From the NCBI GenBank assembly GCA_033557465.1, contig CM066035.1, positions 922,522,522 through 922,586,521 of the forward strand: 64,000 nt of DNA, read 5' to 3'. The stretch comes from Ichthyophis bannanicus (lineage: Eukaryota > Chordata > Amphibia > Gymnophiona > Ichthyophiidae). Position 1 is the first letter of the stretch, and every line of letters begins with the position of its first letter. The notes beneath the pieces were generated by a model. The model had not been told where the DNA came from. It saw nothing but the letters and a program-made list of their open reading frames with translations, and made no database searches. Shown piece after piece: positions 32,460 to 43,149 of the stretch. The position numbers were made by a program, and so were the translations under genes.

Positions 32460-33125
32460 TTACTTCCATATTCATCCTGCCCAACCTTTAAGCTGTGAAA
32501 AATAGGTGCGTCTTGGAGCTTAATTGCCTCAGGTTCTAGTGATGACTCAAAAGGTGGGGGATAGAGGATAACCTTGATGTATATCCCTTTATAAAGAGAA
32601 GCTTTCAGTGCCCCTCCCATTTATCAGGAGTTGTGCTGCTGGCTTTGAGTATAAAATTTGATCCAAGTTAATATTACCCTTAAAACACTCCTTTTATCCC
32701 AAAAGCCTCCAGTGCTCTTAATAGATATTCACATGCCAACTTCGTCAAAGTCCTTTCCTGCATCTAAGCTGATTAGAGCTGTGTTTGACAAGTCCCCTGT
32801 CATCCTGTAAACACCCTCATTAAATAACTGAAGCATACTGGTCTTCAACAAATCTGGTTTGATTTGAATGAACTAATTCAGGAAGGATCAAATTCAGGAA
32901 TGATATTGGCAGGTACAACCCTAGATTTTCAGTATCCTTCCCAGGTTTAGGCAGGGGAGAATAAGATTGACCATATTTGATAATTTGATTTCCACCCCTT
33001 TCTTGGAGCATCCTGTTCATTCAATTTTCTCAATTGGGAGACTGCTGAATCTTTTAACATTTTATAGAATTCTACTATAAGCTTATTGGGACCTGAGTCC
33101 TTTCCCAAGACAAACCCTTAATCAC
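32460..33125 (-). pseudogene. Old L1 remnant, ORF2 RT N-terminal part
   Basis: On the minus strand: SPLPKPGKDTENLGLYLPISFLN at about 32895-32965, then SNQTRFVEDQ, a degraded LDAEKAFD block (SLDAGKDFDE) near 32745-32775, and a degraded QGYPLSP block near 32560. This is RT of L1 type. It joins 26956 downstream once element C is removed. Several stops. Confidence 0.7.
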
Positions 33126-33137
33126 CTGTCAAAGCTC

Positions 33138-33604
33138 ATAAGAACATAAGACATGCCATACTGGGTCAGACCGAGGTCCATCAAGCCCAGTATCCTGTTT
33201 CCAACAGTGGCCAATCTAGGTCATACATACCTAGCAGTTTCCCCAAAAGACACAAGTTCCACAATGCTTGTACTGGGTCAAGCATTGATATCCTGGGTCC
33301 CTTTTTAATAGTGGTTTATGGACCTTTCCTCCAGGAACTTGTCCAAACCTTTTTTAAACCCAGCTATACTAACAGCCCTTACCACATCCTCCGGTAACAG
33401 ATTCCAGAGTTTGATTACATGTTGAGTGAAAAAATATTTTCTCTTATTTGTCTTAAATAGTTTACCCTGTAGCTTCATTACATGTCCCCTAGTCTTTCTA
33501 TATTCTGATAGCGTAAACAATTGATCCACGTTTATCTGTTCCACTCCATTCATTAGTTTATAGACCTCTATCATATCTCCCCTCAGCCCCTCCCCTCCTC
33601 TAAA
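33138..33604 (-). mobile_element. CR1 LINE 3' end
   Basis: Minus strand. The C-terminus of a CR1 RT protein is open at 33305-33574, with a KYFFTQHVIKLWNLLPEDVV block and a FKKGLDKFLEE end. It is followed by the familiar CR1-type 3' untranslated words ACTGTTGGAAACAGGATAC and GTCTGACCCAGTATGGCA, ending near TTCTTAT at 33140. 5'-truncated, as usual for CR1. Confidence 0.8.
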
Positions 33605-33641
33605 TATGATTGAGTGCCTCCACCTGGTCTACACTAAGCTG

Positions 33642-33802
33642 TTCTCCAGGACCAAGCAGGAAGTCAGTCCTCACATATGGGTGACGTCGGCGCCGACGGA
33701 GCCCTCGTGCGGAGCATTTCCCCAGCTTTCAAAGAAAGCCTTTAGGAATGCAGCGTGCATGCGTTGTCCCCTTCCCGCCCAAGGGTGCCATCTTGCTCAG
33801 TC
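33642..33802 (+). repeat. A5 left ITR
   Basis: Pairs with 56926-57111. TGACGTC, CGTCGGCGCCGACG, a GCATGCG core and GCCATCTT are kept. Confidence 0.88.
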
Positions 33803-34055
33803 TTCTTTTTTCCGCGGAGCCCGCTGGATGTGTGTCGTTGTCACCCAGTAAAAAGTTGATTTTCCTGTGTGGATTCGTGTTTTTTGCCTGGTTTGATGCC
33901 AGTTCCCCTTCCCGCCTGGGCCCGGTACACCGGTATCGAGCCCGGAGCTAGGTTTTTCGGTTTTTGTCCTTCGTGACTAGCGTTCCCGCTTTTTTTCGCT
34001 TTTTCACTGGCTGTCCGGTCTTTTGACCTTGCTGGGGTCCTTTTTCCCCCAATGG

Positions 34056-34069
34056 CTGCCAGCGGGTTC
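34056..34069 (+). repeat. L1 target site duplication, copy 1
   Basis: CTGCCAGCGGGTTC, repeated exactly at 39449-39462. It defines the L1 insertion and its edges. Confidence 0.95.
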
Positions 34070-34323
34070 TTTTTTTTTTTTAATAGTAGTTTTTATTCAG
34101 TTTTAACATATAAAATAACAATACAAACGATCGTAATATAGCAGGATACAAGCAGATGCTAGTGATCAAAATAGCAAAAGAATATAATAACGTGAACAAG
34201 ACAGTACAATAACGTTAACAAGAACTAGTATCAGTCCATGCCAGCACGCCACCCTCCCTCTCTCCGTTCAATGTGTTTACAGCAGAGACCATTCCACAAG
34301 GCAGCCTCCAGCAATCACTTTCA

Positions 34324-37300
34324 TCAAACATAATTTTGTAAAGCTGACCATTTCTTACTTAGTTTACCAGACCATGGGTTCTTGGCTATATAGATCTCTT
34401 CGTAGGTCTTATGTAGGATTAAGAGACTCCACCAATGCTCGAAACAAGCTTTGTCGAGATTCTTCCAGTGTATTAGAACTATTTTAAGCGCTATCCCGAG
34501 CATTAAGTCCAGCAGTTTACTATCCCATTTCATCAGAGTAGGTTCCAGAGCTATGGATTTATATATCACTATCCGATAAGTGATAGGAGTTTGTAAGTTG
34601 AGGATCTGTGATATGCGTTCCCAAACTCTGTTCCAATATATTTCCAGGGATTTACAATGGAACAACATATGTGCCAGTGTCCCAATTTCCATGTTACAGG
34701 ACCAACATCGATTTCCCTCCTGTAGTGTCCATTTCATTTTCTTAGCCGGTGTAATATACGCTCGATGTGCTATAAAGTACATAGATTGTGTGAGAGACGC
34801 TGCTCTCGTGGCACGTATTTGAGTTCCCCAAAAAGTGTCCCAATTTTCCGGAGGTAGATCTTGACCGGTTTCAGTAGCCCACACCGACTGTATCTTAGAA
34901 CATGTCTTGTCACTTTTGGATCGGAGAATCGCAACACATCTCGAGACAGCTTTGGCATCTGTTTGTAATTCTTGAAGCTTCTGTCGCAGTGGCCATCCTG
35001 TACGTATCAAGACAGGTGACACACCCGCTTTGCTCATGCAGTATCGGAGCTGACACCATTGGAAATAGCATGTATTAGGCAATCGGAATTCCGTTCTTAA
35101 GCTGTCAAAGGTTTTAAATGCACTTCCATTGATCAGTTGTCCAATGGTGATAAGATCATGTTCCACCCATTTTTTCCATAAGACAGGCTTCCCTCCGATG
35201 ATAAGGCGCGGGTTCAGCCATATGGGCATATCTGCGGCGAAGTCATCCCCTCCATCGATACATGATGCCAATAATCGACAGGCATGCTGTGTTTCTCGGA
35301 TAATAGCATTATGTGGTGCAGTCTGGTCTACTACTGTGCCTACCAGTAGCCATGTAGGTAGGGGGGAATGAAGGGCCCGCTCCACACTCAGCCATCTAGG
35401 TCCTTTATCCGTGTCGTCAGAGTCGACCCATTGAGCACCCTGCTTTAAAAGAGAGGCAGTGTGCAGCCAGCCGAGATCTGGGAAATGGACACCTCCTTGT
35501 GTATTAGGTAACTTCAGTTTCCAGGCAACTATTCGAGGTACTCGGTTGTTCCATAGAAAGGCTATCAGTTGACTATTCATTTTCTTATAGAAGGCTGACG
35601 GGAAACGTAAGGGTATCATGCTTAATATATAGCTGAGTTTAGGTACCAACATCATTTTTATCGTTTCTAGCCTGCCCCACCAGCTCAAATGAAGGGGGGT
35701 CCACTTGCAGATGTTATCATGTACAATTTCTTGACACATCTTAATGTTGATTGCGACAGTCTCTTCCAAGGTGGTGCCATAGGTCACGCCCAGGTATCTA
35801 AAGGATGACTTCTCATATTGAAAGGGGTATCCACGCATCATTTCTTCGCTGACCTGTTCATTCAGAGGAATAATTGTTGTTTTATTCAGATTTACTTTAT
35901 ATCCGGATATCGCTGAGTATGCATCTATGAGTTGCAGTGTTTCAGGAAGGTCTGATGGTTGTAGAAAAATGAGCAGGTCATCAGCATATGCTGACAATTT
36001 ACAGGGACCATCAGCTAACTCAATTCCTTTTATGTTTTCCTTCTGTCGGAGCGCTATTAATAAGGGTTCCAGGGCTAAATTAAAAAGCATCGGTGACAGG
36101 GGGCAACCCTGTCGGGTCCCTCTTTGCAACTGAAAAGGGGCTGAGAGATGTGAGTTGACCGCTATTCGAGCTGTGGGTTTGGTATATAACAATTCAACGC
36201 GTTTTAGGAACTTTTCTCCTATCCCAAACCACCGTAGGGATCGAAATAGAAAGGACCATTCCAGTCGATCGAAGGCTTTTTCGGCATCCAATGCTAGCCC
36301 TATCAGGGGCTCGGCCTTGGTCTTGGCAGATGCCAGTACATGCGCCAATAATCTTCCATTATCTGTAGTGGATCTGTTTTGTATAAATCCACATTGATCC
36401 TCATGTATCAAATCTTTTAAGATCCGTCCTAATCGGTTAGCAAGCACTTTAGCATAGATTTTATAATCAGAGTTTAGGAGAGAGATGGGTCTGTAATTCT
36501 CTATCTTTTGTGTATCCCTGCCCGGTTTCGGGTGAATTACCACCACAGCCTCTGCCAGGGCTCCAATCTCTGGAGATTCATCTTGCAGGCCACTGTAGTA
36601 GATCTGTAGCATGGGAGCCAATTGAATGCAATATTTATTATAGAATTCCAGTGGGATACCATCTGGACCGGCGGCTTTGCCACGAGCCATCTGTTTGATC
36701 GCATCTTGTATTTCAGTTACTGAGATCTCTTGTTCCAGCGTTCGACTTTGATGACTGGTTAATGTGGGTCCTACTATCTTGGAGACAAAATCTTCAAAGG
36801 CTCTGTCACTACATTGGGTATCTGAGCGATATAGTTCCTCATAGAATTCTTTGCAGCGGTCTAGTATTTTGTCAGATCTCAGGAGAAGGCCCCCGGAATT
36901 GTCCTGCAACGCCGCTATAGTGGTCTTGCTGGTTTTTGGTCTGAGCTGCCGAGCTAAAAGGGATCCAGAGCGGTTGCTTTCATAGTAGTATATACTACGT
37001 TGTAGCTGGATACTACTCAGTGCTTCTTTGTTGAGGAGAGCATTATATTGGTATCGCAATTTTTGGAGTCTAATCAATATCATTGAGTCAGCTCTTTTGG
37101 CTAGTAACCTTTCCCCAGCTTTTATTTGGAGTTCCAATTCATCTTTTTCTTTTTTCCTGGCTTTACGCCGTCTAATGGTGTAGGTGGTAATATGAGCTCG
37201 TATGGTCGCTTTAAAACCTTCCCACCAGCTCCAGATGGAGGTATCAGTGGGTGAATTATATTTAAAATAGGTCTCAATTTCCCCTGACAGTAGCTGTACA

Positions 37301-38085
37301 AAGGAGTCATCTGCTAGTAGGGATTTATCAAATGTCCATCTTGGCGGAACATGCTGTGTAACGTTGGTATTCAACACTAGGGAGACAGCGGCGTGATCCG
37401 ATACCGTTGTAGCATAGATCTCTGCGGACAACACTTGGGGCATCAACTCTGTGGACAGTAGGAAGAAATCGATCCTTGTTTGGGTATTATGTGGGATGGA
37501 ATAAAATGTGTAGTCTCTTTCTTGGGGATGAAGTAGGCGCCATGGGTCTACCAAATGTAGCTCTGTTATGATGCCTTTAAGAATCGCCTGCGATTTGACT
37601 TTGTCTACAGCCCGATAGGGCGTGCGATCTAACAGTGGATCCAAGATGACATTGAAATCGCCCCCTAATATGATATTGGTGTGAGCTGCGGCTGTAACTT
37701 CTTTAGCTATCAGTTTGAAAAAGTTAGGGTCATCGAGGTTGGGCGCGTAAATATTGAAGAATGTGTAAAGCTGTTGATTTATTTTCATCGTCACTCTGGC
37801 CCATCGACCTAGCGGATCAATCTGTGTGTCGGTAATGGCGGATTGCAGGAATTTGCGCACTAATATTATTACCCCCCCTTTGCGTTGAGTGGCAGAGGCC
37901 GAGGCCGCCACCAGGAAATATTTAGAGGTTACTTTCTGCGATTCAGTAACTGTTAAATGTGTCTCTTGTAAGAGGGCAATATCTGCTTTTTTTTGCTGGC
38001 AGTACGCTAAAATCTTCTTTCGCTTGACAGGGCCAGTAATACCTTTTACATTTAACGAAAGCATTAAAAGATCACTAGACATCAA
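34324..38085 (-). CDS. L1 ORF2 protein: endonuclease and reverse transcriptase
   Basis: 1253 aa, intact, the usual size for L1 ORF2. The N-terminal APE-type endonuclease has LSLNVKG (Asn12), LLQETHL (Glu41), GGDFNVILDP, a RIDFFLLS block and the SDHAAV His box. The RT (about residues 440-760) has HPKPGRDTQKIENYRPISLLN, FIQNRSTTDNGR, ALDAEKAFDRLEW, GTRQGCPLSPMLFNLALEPL and AYADDLLIFL with both Asp (near 35975-35990). A C-terminal C-x2-C...H-x4-C knuckle (CWSCN...HMLFHC) lies near residue 1130. It nicks target DNA and copies L1 RNA into it. Start at ATG 38085 chosen because the endonuclease begins six residues later. Confidence 0.95.
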   Translation of the reverse strand: MMSSDLLMLSLNVKGITGPVKRKKILAYCQQKKADIALLQETHLTVTESQKVTSKYFLVAASASATQRKGGVIILVRKFLQSAITDTQIDPLGRWARVTMKINQQLYTFFNIYAPNLDDPNFFKLIAKEVTAAAHTNIILGGDFNVILDPLLDRTPYRAVDKVKSQAILKGIITELHLVDPWRLLHPQERDYTFYSIPHNTQTRIDFFLLSTELMPQVLSAEIYATTVSDHAAVSLVLNTNVTQHVPPRWTFDKSLLADDSFVQLLSGEIETYFKYNSPTDTSIWSWWEGFKATIRAHITTYTIRRRKARKKEKDELELQIKAGERLLAKRADSMILIRLQKLRYQYNALLNKEALSSIQLQRSIYYYESNRSGSLLARQLRPKTSKTTIAALQDNSGGLLLRSDKILDRCKEFYEELYRSDTQCSDRAFEDFVSKIVGPTLTSHQSRTLEQEISVTEIQDAIKQMARGKAAGPDGIPLEFYNKYCIQLAPMLQIYYSGLQDESPEIGALAEAVVVIHPKPGRDTQKIENYRPISLLNSDYKIYAKVLANRLGRILKDLIHEDQCGFIQNRSTTDNGRLLAHVLASAKTKAEPLIGLALDAEKAFDRLEWSFLFRSLRWFGIGEKFLKRVELLYTKPTARIAVNSHLSAPFQLQRGTRQGCPLSPMLFNLALEPLLIALRQKENIKGIELADGPCKLSAYADDLLIFLQPSDLPETLQLIDAYSAISGYKVNLNKTTIIPLNEQVSEEMMRGYPFQYEKSSFRYLGVTYGTTLEETVAINIKMCQEIVHDNICKWTPLHLSWWGRLETIKMMLVPKLSYILSMIPLRFPSAFYKKMNSQLIAFLWNNRVPRIVAWKLKLPNTQGGVHFPDLGWLHTASLLKQGAQWVDSDDTDKGPRWLSVERALHSPLPTWLLVGTVVDQTAPHNAIIRETQHACRLLASCIDGGDDFAADMPIWLNPRLIIGGKPVLWKKWVEHDLITIGQLINGSAFKTFDSLRTEFRLPNTCYFQWCQLRYCMSKAGVSPVLIRTGWPLRQKLQELQTDAKAVSRCVAILRSKSDKTCSKIQSVWATETGQDLPPENWDTFWGTQIRATRAASLTQSMYFIAHRAYITPAKKMKWTLQEGNRCWSCNMEIGTLAHMLFHCKSLEIYWNRVWERISQILNLQTPITYRIVIYKSIALEPTLMKWDSKLLDLMLGIALKIVLIHWKNLDKACFEHWWSLLILHKTYEEIYIAKNPWSGKLSKKWSALQNYV

Positions 38086-38455
38086 CGTTGGAATAAGCTG
38101 TCTTATAGGTGAAAGCTATCCTATGGATAGGCCTGCCGCGTACTTGCATTTTGCGTGTATGTGGAGGGTTTTGTACTGGACTGGACTGACACCAACAACT
38201 GCATAACTGGCAAACATTGTATCGCTAAGGTGAACACAATCCACTGAAACAGTAACCAACCCCGACCTCCCGTTGCCACCCCTACATTTCAAGCAGAAAT
38301 ATCTGTTTAATTAAAACTATTTAGAACAACAGAAATACAATCAATGAGGCGTTTAACAAGGCTTAAGGCGTTCTAAAATTTGTGAGAACGCACGGCCGCA
38401 CCCCCTGAGTATATGCTGAGGTCTCTACACTGCGTGAGAGATCAGAATATTGACC

Positions 38456-39352
38456 TCAGGTTTCCATACCGCATTTTTCTTGTAGGAAAGTTTTCAGTTT
38501 TTCAGCTTCAACAAAATTCCTCGTTTCATTATGCAGCGTGACCCGCATGGTTCCTGGGTAGTATAGCCCGTATCTTGCCTGTGCACTTTGTAGCATGGGT
38601 CTACAGGCCAGCAATGCTTTTCTCCGATCTACCGTTTGCTTGCTCAAATCCGGATAGAGTGCCACTTTATGTCCCTGGATTTGCAGTGATCCGGCCTTCC
38701 GTGCAGCTTGAAAGATCTGTAGGACCTGTGGGTATCTCAGTACCTTCATTATGAGTGGGCGCGGGTATCGTGTATTTTCAGCTTTGTGTGTTGGGATTCG
38801 ATGGGCCCGTTCTAGTTCAAAAGGCCTTGCAAAGACAAGCTGCAGCATCTCCGGTATGGTTTTTTCCAGAAATCCAATCGGATCGGTACCTTCAGCTCCT
38901 TCAGGGACTCCAACAAGGCGGATATTATTTCTACGGGTATGGTTATTTTGATCTTCAATCAGATTTTCTATGTGCCGGACTCGTTTGACCAAAGGGCCCA
39001 GCTGTTCTAATGCAACGCCATGCTTCTGGGTTTGTAATTCAACTGCATTAAGTCGAGTGGTGATGGTGAGGAGTTTCTCTTTTACCTCCAGCAAGTCTTC
39101 TTGAATCATGTTCAGTGAACTAGAATTGGCTGCAATTATTTCTTTAACGCATTTCAATTCCTGTAGCACTTCACGTAGGCCACCGGTAGTCACTCCCTCC
39201 TTCTCTCCCGCGGCCATTTTCTGCGGGGAACCCACTTCGGGTTTGGATCGTTTCGCTGCTGAGCCGGATCCCTGTGGAAATTCCAGCCGGGCAGGCTTCA
39301 GGGATGCCATCCAGCTGTATTGCGGTGGTGTTGATGTAGGTAGGGGGTACAA
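38456..39352 (-). CDS. L1 ORF1 protein (RNA-binding, coiled coil)
   Basis: 298 aa, intact. A Pro-rich start and a basic linker with a likely nuclear signal (AAKRSKPE) come first. A coiled coil of regular Leu/Val spacing covers about residues 60-130 (LQELKCVKEII...LLEVKEKLLTI...LEQLGPLVKRV). Then the RRM-like block RRNNIRLVGVPEGAEG and a C-terminal domain with RAHRIPTHK and YPDLSKQTVDRRK follow. Matches the L1 ORF1 (transposase_22) layout: trimer formation and RNA chaperone role. About 370 bp separate it from ORF2. An in-frame ATG at 39310 is an alternative start. Confidence 0.92.
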   Translation of the reverse strand: MYPLPTSTPPQYSWMASLKPARLEFPQGSGSAAKRSKPEVGSPQKMAAGEKEGVTTGGLREVLQELKCVKEIIAANSSSLNMIQEDLLEVKEKLLTITTRLNAVELQTQKHGVALEQLGPLVKRVRHIENLIEDQNNHTRRNNIRLVGVPEGAEGTDPIGFLEKTIPEMLQLVFARPFELERAHRIPTHKAENTRYPRPLIMKVLRYPQVLQIFQAARKAGSLQIQGHKVALYPDLSKQTVDRRKALLACRPMLQSAQARYGLYYPGTMRVTLHNETRNFVEAEKLKTFLQEKCGMET

Positions 39353-39448
39353 ACTTCAATGTAATACCGGGATATGTTCAGGATTCTTGGGCAGCAACGG
39401 GAGCAAAAATTCAGGCGTCCATTCTGTTCAGTGGCTAGCTCCGCCCCC

Positions 39449-39462
39449 CTGCCAGCGGGTTC
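39449..39462 (+). repeat. L1 target site duplication, copy 2
   Basis: Exact repeat of 34056-34069. Confidence 0.95.
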
Positions 39463-41349
39463 AAGAAGTGTGAGGGGTGTAAGAAGCTGATGTCTCTCAC
39501 CGACACACATGACTGCTACCTCAGGCCCGACCATGAACCGGTGGTCTGTGTCCCGTGCGGCAAAATGTCCTCTAAGGCACTGAGGAGCCGTCAGCATCAG
39601 CATGAAGGACTTTTTTCTGACTCCGCGTCCGGCCGAGCCCGGACTTCGTCAGAGGCCTCGACATCTCGGGAGTCCGACCCCGAGCACCGTCGAGGCTCCT
39701 CTGAAAGGGGGTCTCCTTCGAGGGAACACATAAGGAAGAAGAAACCCGCGAGGGTGGCGTCGGTGGACACTCTTGGCTCCTTGAGGGCGAGGTCGCATAG
39801 CCCCGACCGCCGTCCCAGGTCCTCGGAGTCGGAGAGGCCTGCCAAGTTGCCTTGAGTGGAGCCGGAGTCCCTGAGTGCTGTTGTCCTCATAGACTCCCCT
39901 CCGGGGGAGCTGACGTCGGGCCCAACGCCGTCGGGGCCTGAGTCGGAGACTGATGAGTCTCCTGAGTTGAGTCTCAGGTTGGCCTTGGAGAGCAGCTTGG
40001 CTGCCTTCATGGAGCAGCAGCGGTTACTGATCGCTGGTTTGACCGGTGTATCTGCCCCGACCACCGGGACCTCGACGTCCAAGTCGACCCCGGAGGCCGA
40101 GCCGATCCTCGAGTCGATGCGGTCTCGAGTTGATCCTCGGCCAAGGTCCCCCTCAGCCTCCCGCTCGGGGCCGAGGTCATCGATGCCGGTGCCCTCGGCA
40201 TCGGGGCGGTTGGCATCGGTGCCCGCCTAGCCGGAGCTGCTCGATTCCTCCTTGGAGGGGTCCGAGTGGGAGACGGAGGACGTAGAGTCCCCGGATACTT
40301 TCCGGACCTGGTGCATCCCATTGGACTCACCGGACTCCGAGCCTCGGAGACGGTCCCCCCCGGAGGATACACAGTTCTCGGACTTCATGCGGGATATGGC
40401 CAAAGCCTTGGCCTTCCCTGCGGAAACCGAGGAGGAGCCTCAAGCCGAAGAGCTCGAGGCCCTCCAGTATGACTCTCCGCCTAAGAAGGCCTTTACTGTA
40501 CCGGTTCCTTCGATGCTGGAACGTCTGCTCTTCCGCATGTGGGAGGCACCGGCCTCCGCGCCGGTTCTCAGCAGATGGGTCGATTCCATTTATCGAGTCC
40601 GTAAGAGCCCTGGGTTCCAGGAGGCACAGCTACCGCACCACTCCATGGTTGTGGAATCTGCCATGCATCGTCTGAAGAGTCAGAAGATGCACTCCTTGGT
40701 GCCCCCCGGATGGGAGGCCCGGAACCTGGATGCCCTCGGTAGAAAGTGCTTCCAGGGCTCTATGCTGGCGTGCCAAGTCCAGACTTACCAGCTGTACATG
40801 GGCATGTACCTTTGGGACCTGGCAAAGGAGATTGCTGGGTTCTCAGCTGGCCTCTCCGAGGAATTTTTGCAGAGGTTTAAGTCTTTGTCATCTGGGATTC
40901 GAGAATGCTCAAAGTTTCTCTCTCGAGCAGCCTATGATGGCATCGAGGCTTCGGCCCGAGTAGCTGCGGCCGGCATCGGTGCACGCCATCAGGCCTGGCT
41001 ACTGTCATCGGACCTCAGCCCTGGGTACAGGACAAGTTGGTCGATGTCCCCTGCCGAGGTGAGAACCTTTTTTGGCAAACCTATGGCTGAAAAGGCTGCA
41101 GAACTCGAGTCTGAGACTCTCACCAGGACAAGGCTGTCCAGCAAAACGTCTGCCCCTAATCAGAAGAAGAAGGGCTTGGGGGAAAAGCCCTTTTTCCCGA
41201 GGAAGGGTGCTGCCTACAAATCCTACCCTCATTTTCAGGCCTCTGCAGCTCCCCATCAGGGTCAGCAGGCCAAGGGGCAGGGACATGTGCCCTGTAGGCA
41301 GAAAACCCCCAAGCCCTCAGCTCCGGCTCCTGCACAGCAGGGAGCGGGG

Positions 41350-41356
41350 TTTTGAC
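41350..41356 (+). other. Candidate +1 shifty stop, A5
   Basis: TTT TGA C. The +1 frame reads RGFDFPCIAS, continuing into RT. Confidence 0.6.
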
Positions 41357-41466
41357 TTCCCTTGCATAGCCTCTCCTCCTCAGCTGGCTCCTCTCAGCAC
41401 AGGAGGCCGGCTGACACTATATGCCCACAGGTGGTCAACCATAACAGGGGATACCTGGGTGCTGAG

Positions 41467-41837
41467 CACTGTTCCCTCTAAGCTGTGCGCGTGTGCGCGC
41501 GCACACACCTCGCCGAGCGAGCGCACATACTTTACAACAGAGCGCACAAAAATTATGGCTCTGATTCTGATAGAAAACAACACAGACATCTTAAAACTTA
41601 AATATTATGATTGTAATTACTAGAAATTTCCTGCTTCATTTAGTAATCGTCTGATTTTAATCAAATTAAATGAAAATAATGTGGTGTACATACTGTATTC
41701 TGACATGTAGTCAAATTTTAAAGTATATAACTCTGAGTGTCGTTATGAGGCGCACAAAAATTTAACCTTTCTTCAAAAGCTGCACACAGCTGATATTTTA
41801 TGCACACACAGCCTACAGAAAATTAGAGGGAACATTG
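41467..41837. mobile_element. hAT MITE with 8-bp target duplication
   Basis: 371 bp. Terminal inverted repeats CACTGTTCCCTCTAA / TTAGAGGGAACATTG (one mismatch over 15). Target duplication GTGCTGAG at 41459-41466 and 41838-41845. A GC-rich purine/pyrimidine run (GTGCGCGCGCACACAC) lies near the left end. No transposase; non-autonomous. Confidence 0.9.
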
Positions 41838-43149
41838 GTGCTGAGCATAGTCCAAAATGGCTATTAGCTCCACTTCAACCAGTTACCCCCCCTCCTATTT
41901 TCCAGGGGAGCCTCCAAGACTCCCTTCTTCACAGGAACCTCCTTGTTCATGAGTTGGCAAGTCTTCTAAAGGAGCAGGCGGTGGAACCGGTGCCTCACCA
42001 CCTGAGGCCAAGGCTTCTATTCAAGATACTTTCTGGTACCAAAAAGGACAGGAGGCCTCAGGCCCATCCTAGACTTGCGAAATCTCAACAAGTTCCTGGA
42101 GAGGGAAAAGTTCAAGATGCTTACCCTTGGGATACTGCTGCCCTACCTCCAGCAGGGAGATTGGCTATGCTCCTTAGACCTAAAGGATGCTTAAACTCAC
42201 ATCCTCATTCATCCAGACCACAGACAGTATCTCAGATTTCTAGTGGGAGGAAATCATTTTCAATACAGGGTACTTCCCTTTGGCCTAACTTCCGCTCCCA
42301 GGGTTTTTAACAAGTGCCTGGCGGTGGTGGCGGCCTAACTCAGAAACCAGGGCATCTTTGTCTTCCCATACCTGGACATCTGGCTCATCAGGGGTTCAGT
42401 CTCCACAGGAGACCAGACAAGCCACCCTTCGCATTGTATCTCTTCTCCAGCACCTAGGCTTTGCCATAAACTTCACAAAGTCCACTTTGCTCTCCTCACA
42501 GAACATAGCGTTCATAGGGGCAAGACTAGATACCCTTCAGGCAAAGGCTTATTTGCCCGAGGACAGGGCCTACAGACTGATAGCGTTGGCCAATCAGTTC
42601 CAGAGCGGTTCTCTGGTCTCCGCCATAAACCTCCTAATGCTCTTGGGCCACATGGCATCCACGGTCCATGTAACTCCGAATGCCCACCTGCACATGCGAC
42701 CTGCTCAGTAGTGCCTCAGAGCTCAGTGGGTGCAAGCCAAAGGCGACTTGAAAGACAAGATAAGGGTGTCCAAACTGCTGACAGCCTCCCTACGGTGGTG
42801 GCTGCATCTCCCAAACCTGGTCCAGGGGGCGCCTTTTCAGGCGTCTCCCCGCACACTGGTGCTGACAAACCGATGCTTCCCTTCAGGGCTGGGGTGCACA
42901 TTGCCAAGGGGCTTGCATTCAGGGCCTCTGGTCTCCTGGGGAGTCCACACAGCAGATCAATCTATTGGAGTTGAGAGCTATCCGCCTAGCTCTACAGACT
43001 TTCTGTCATGTCCTCTCTCACCAGTCTGTCTTAGTTCAGACATACAATCAAGTGGCAATGTTCTACATGAACAACCAAGGGGGCACAGGCTCCAAGCTTC
43101 TGTGTCAGGAGGCAGAGGCCCTGTGCTCCTTGGCAATCAAACACAACAA

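Larger units (their letters stand above)
34070..39448 (-). mobile_element. Full-length L1 LINE in A5 gag
   Basis: About 5.4 kb on the minus strand, bounded by a perfect 14-bp target duplication (34056-34069 and 39449-39462). The T-run at 34070-34081 is the poly(A) tail, with AATAAA (minus) at about 34092-34097. Both ORFs are open: ORF1 298 aa, ORF2 1253 aa. The 5' leader before the ORF1 start is under 100 bp, so the leader may be short or truncated. The open frames suggest a recent insertion. Confidence 0.95.
34052..41355 (+). pseudogene. DIRS gag, A5 (split by L1, two stops)
   Basis: ATG 34052 gives six codons (MAASGF) before the L1 at 34070; Gag resumes at 39463 with KKCEGCKK after the duplicated target. 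The Cys/His module has lost three residues including one Cys (CYLRPDHE). The frame stays single (phase of 40252) with stops TGA 39853 and TAG 40228. The C-terminal 40252-41355 piece is open: LFRMWEAPAS, HRLKSQKMHS, a damaged AWLLSSDLSPG segment and a Lys/Gln/Pro-rich tail. It ends in GGG TTT TGA C. Confidence 0.9.

Noticed and set aside
34056..39462. L1 as a host exon set or a gene on the + strand
   Set aside because: ORF1/ORF2 on the minus strand, poly(A) and target duplication explain the whole stretch.
41480..41520. CpG island or promoter in the MITE (GTGCGCGCGCACAC)
   Set aside because: It is a short alternating run inside a small MITE with no downstream gene.
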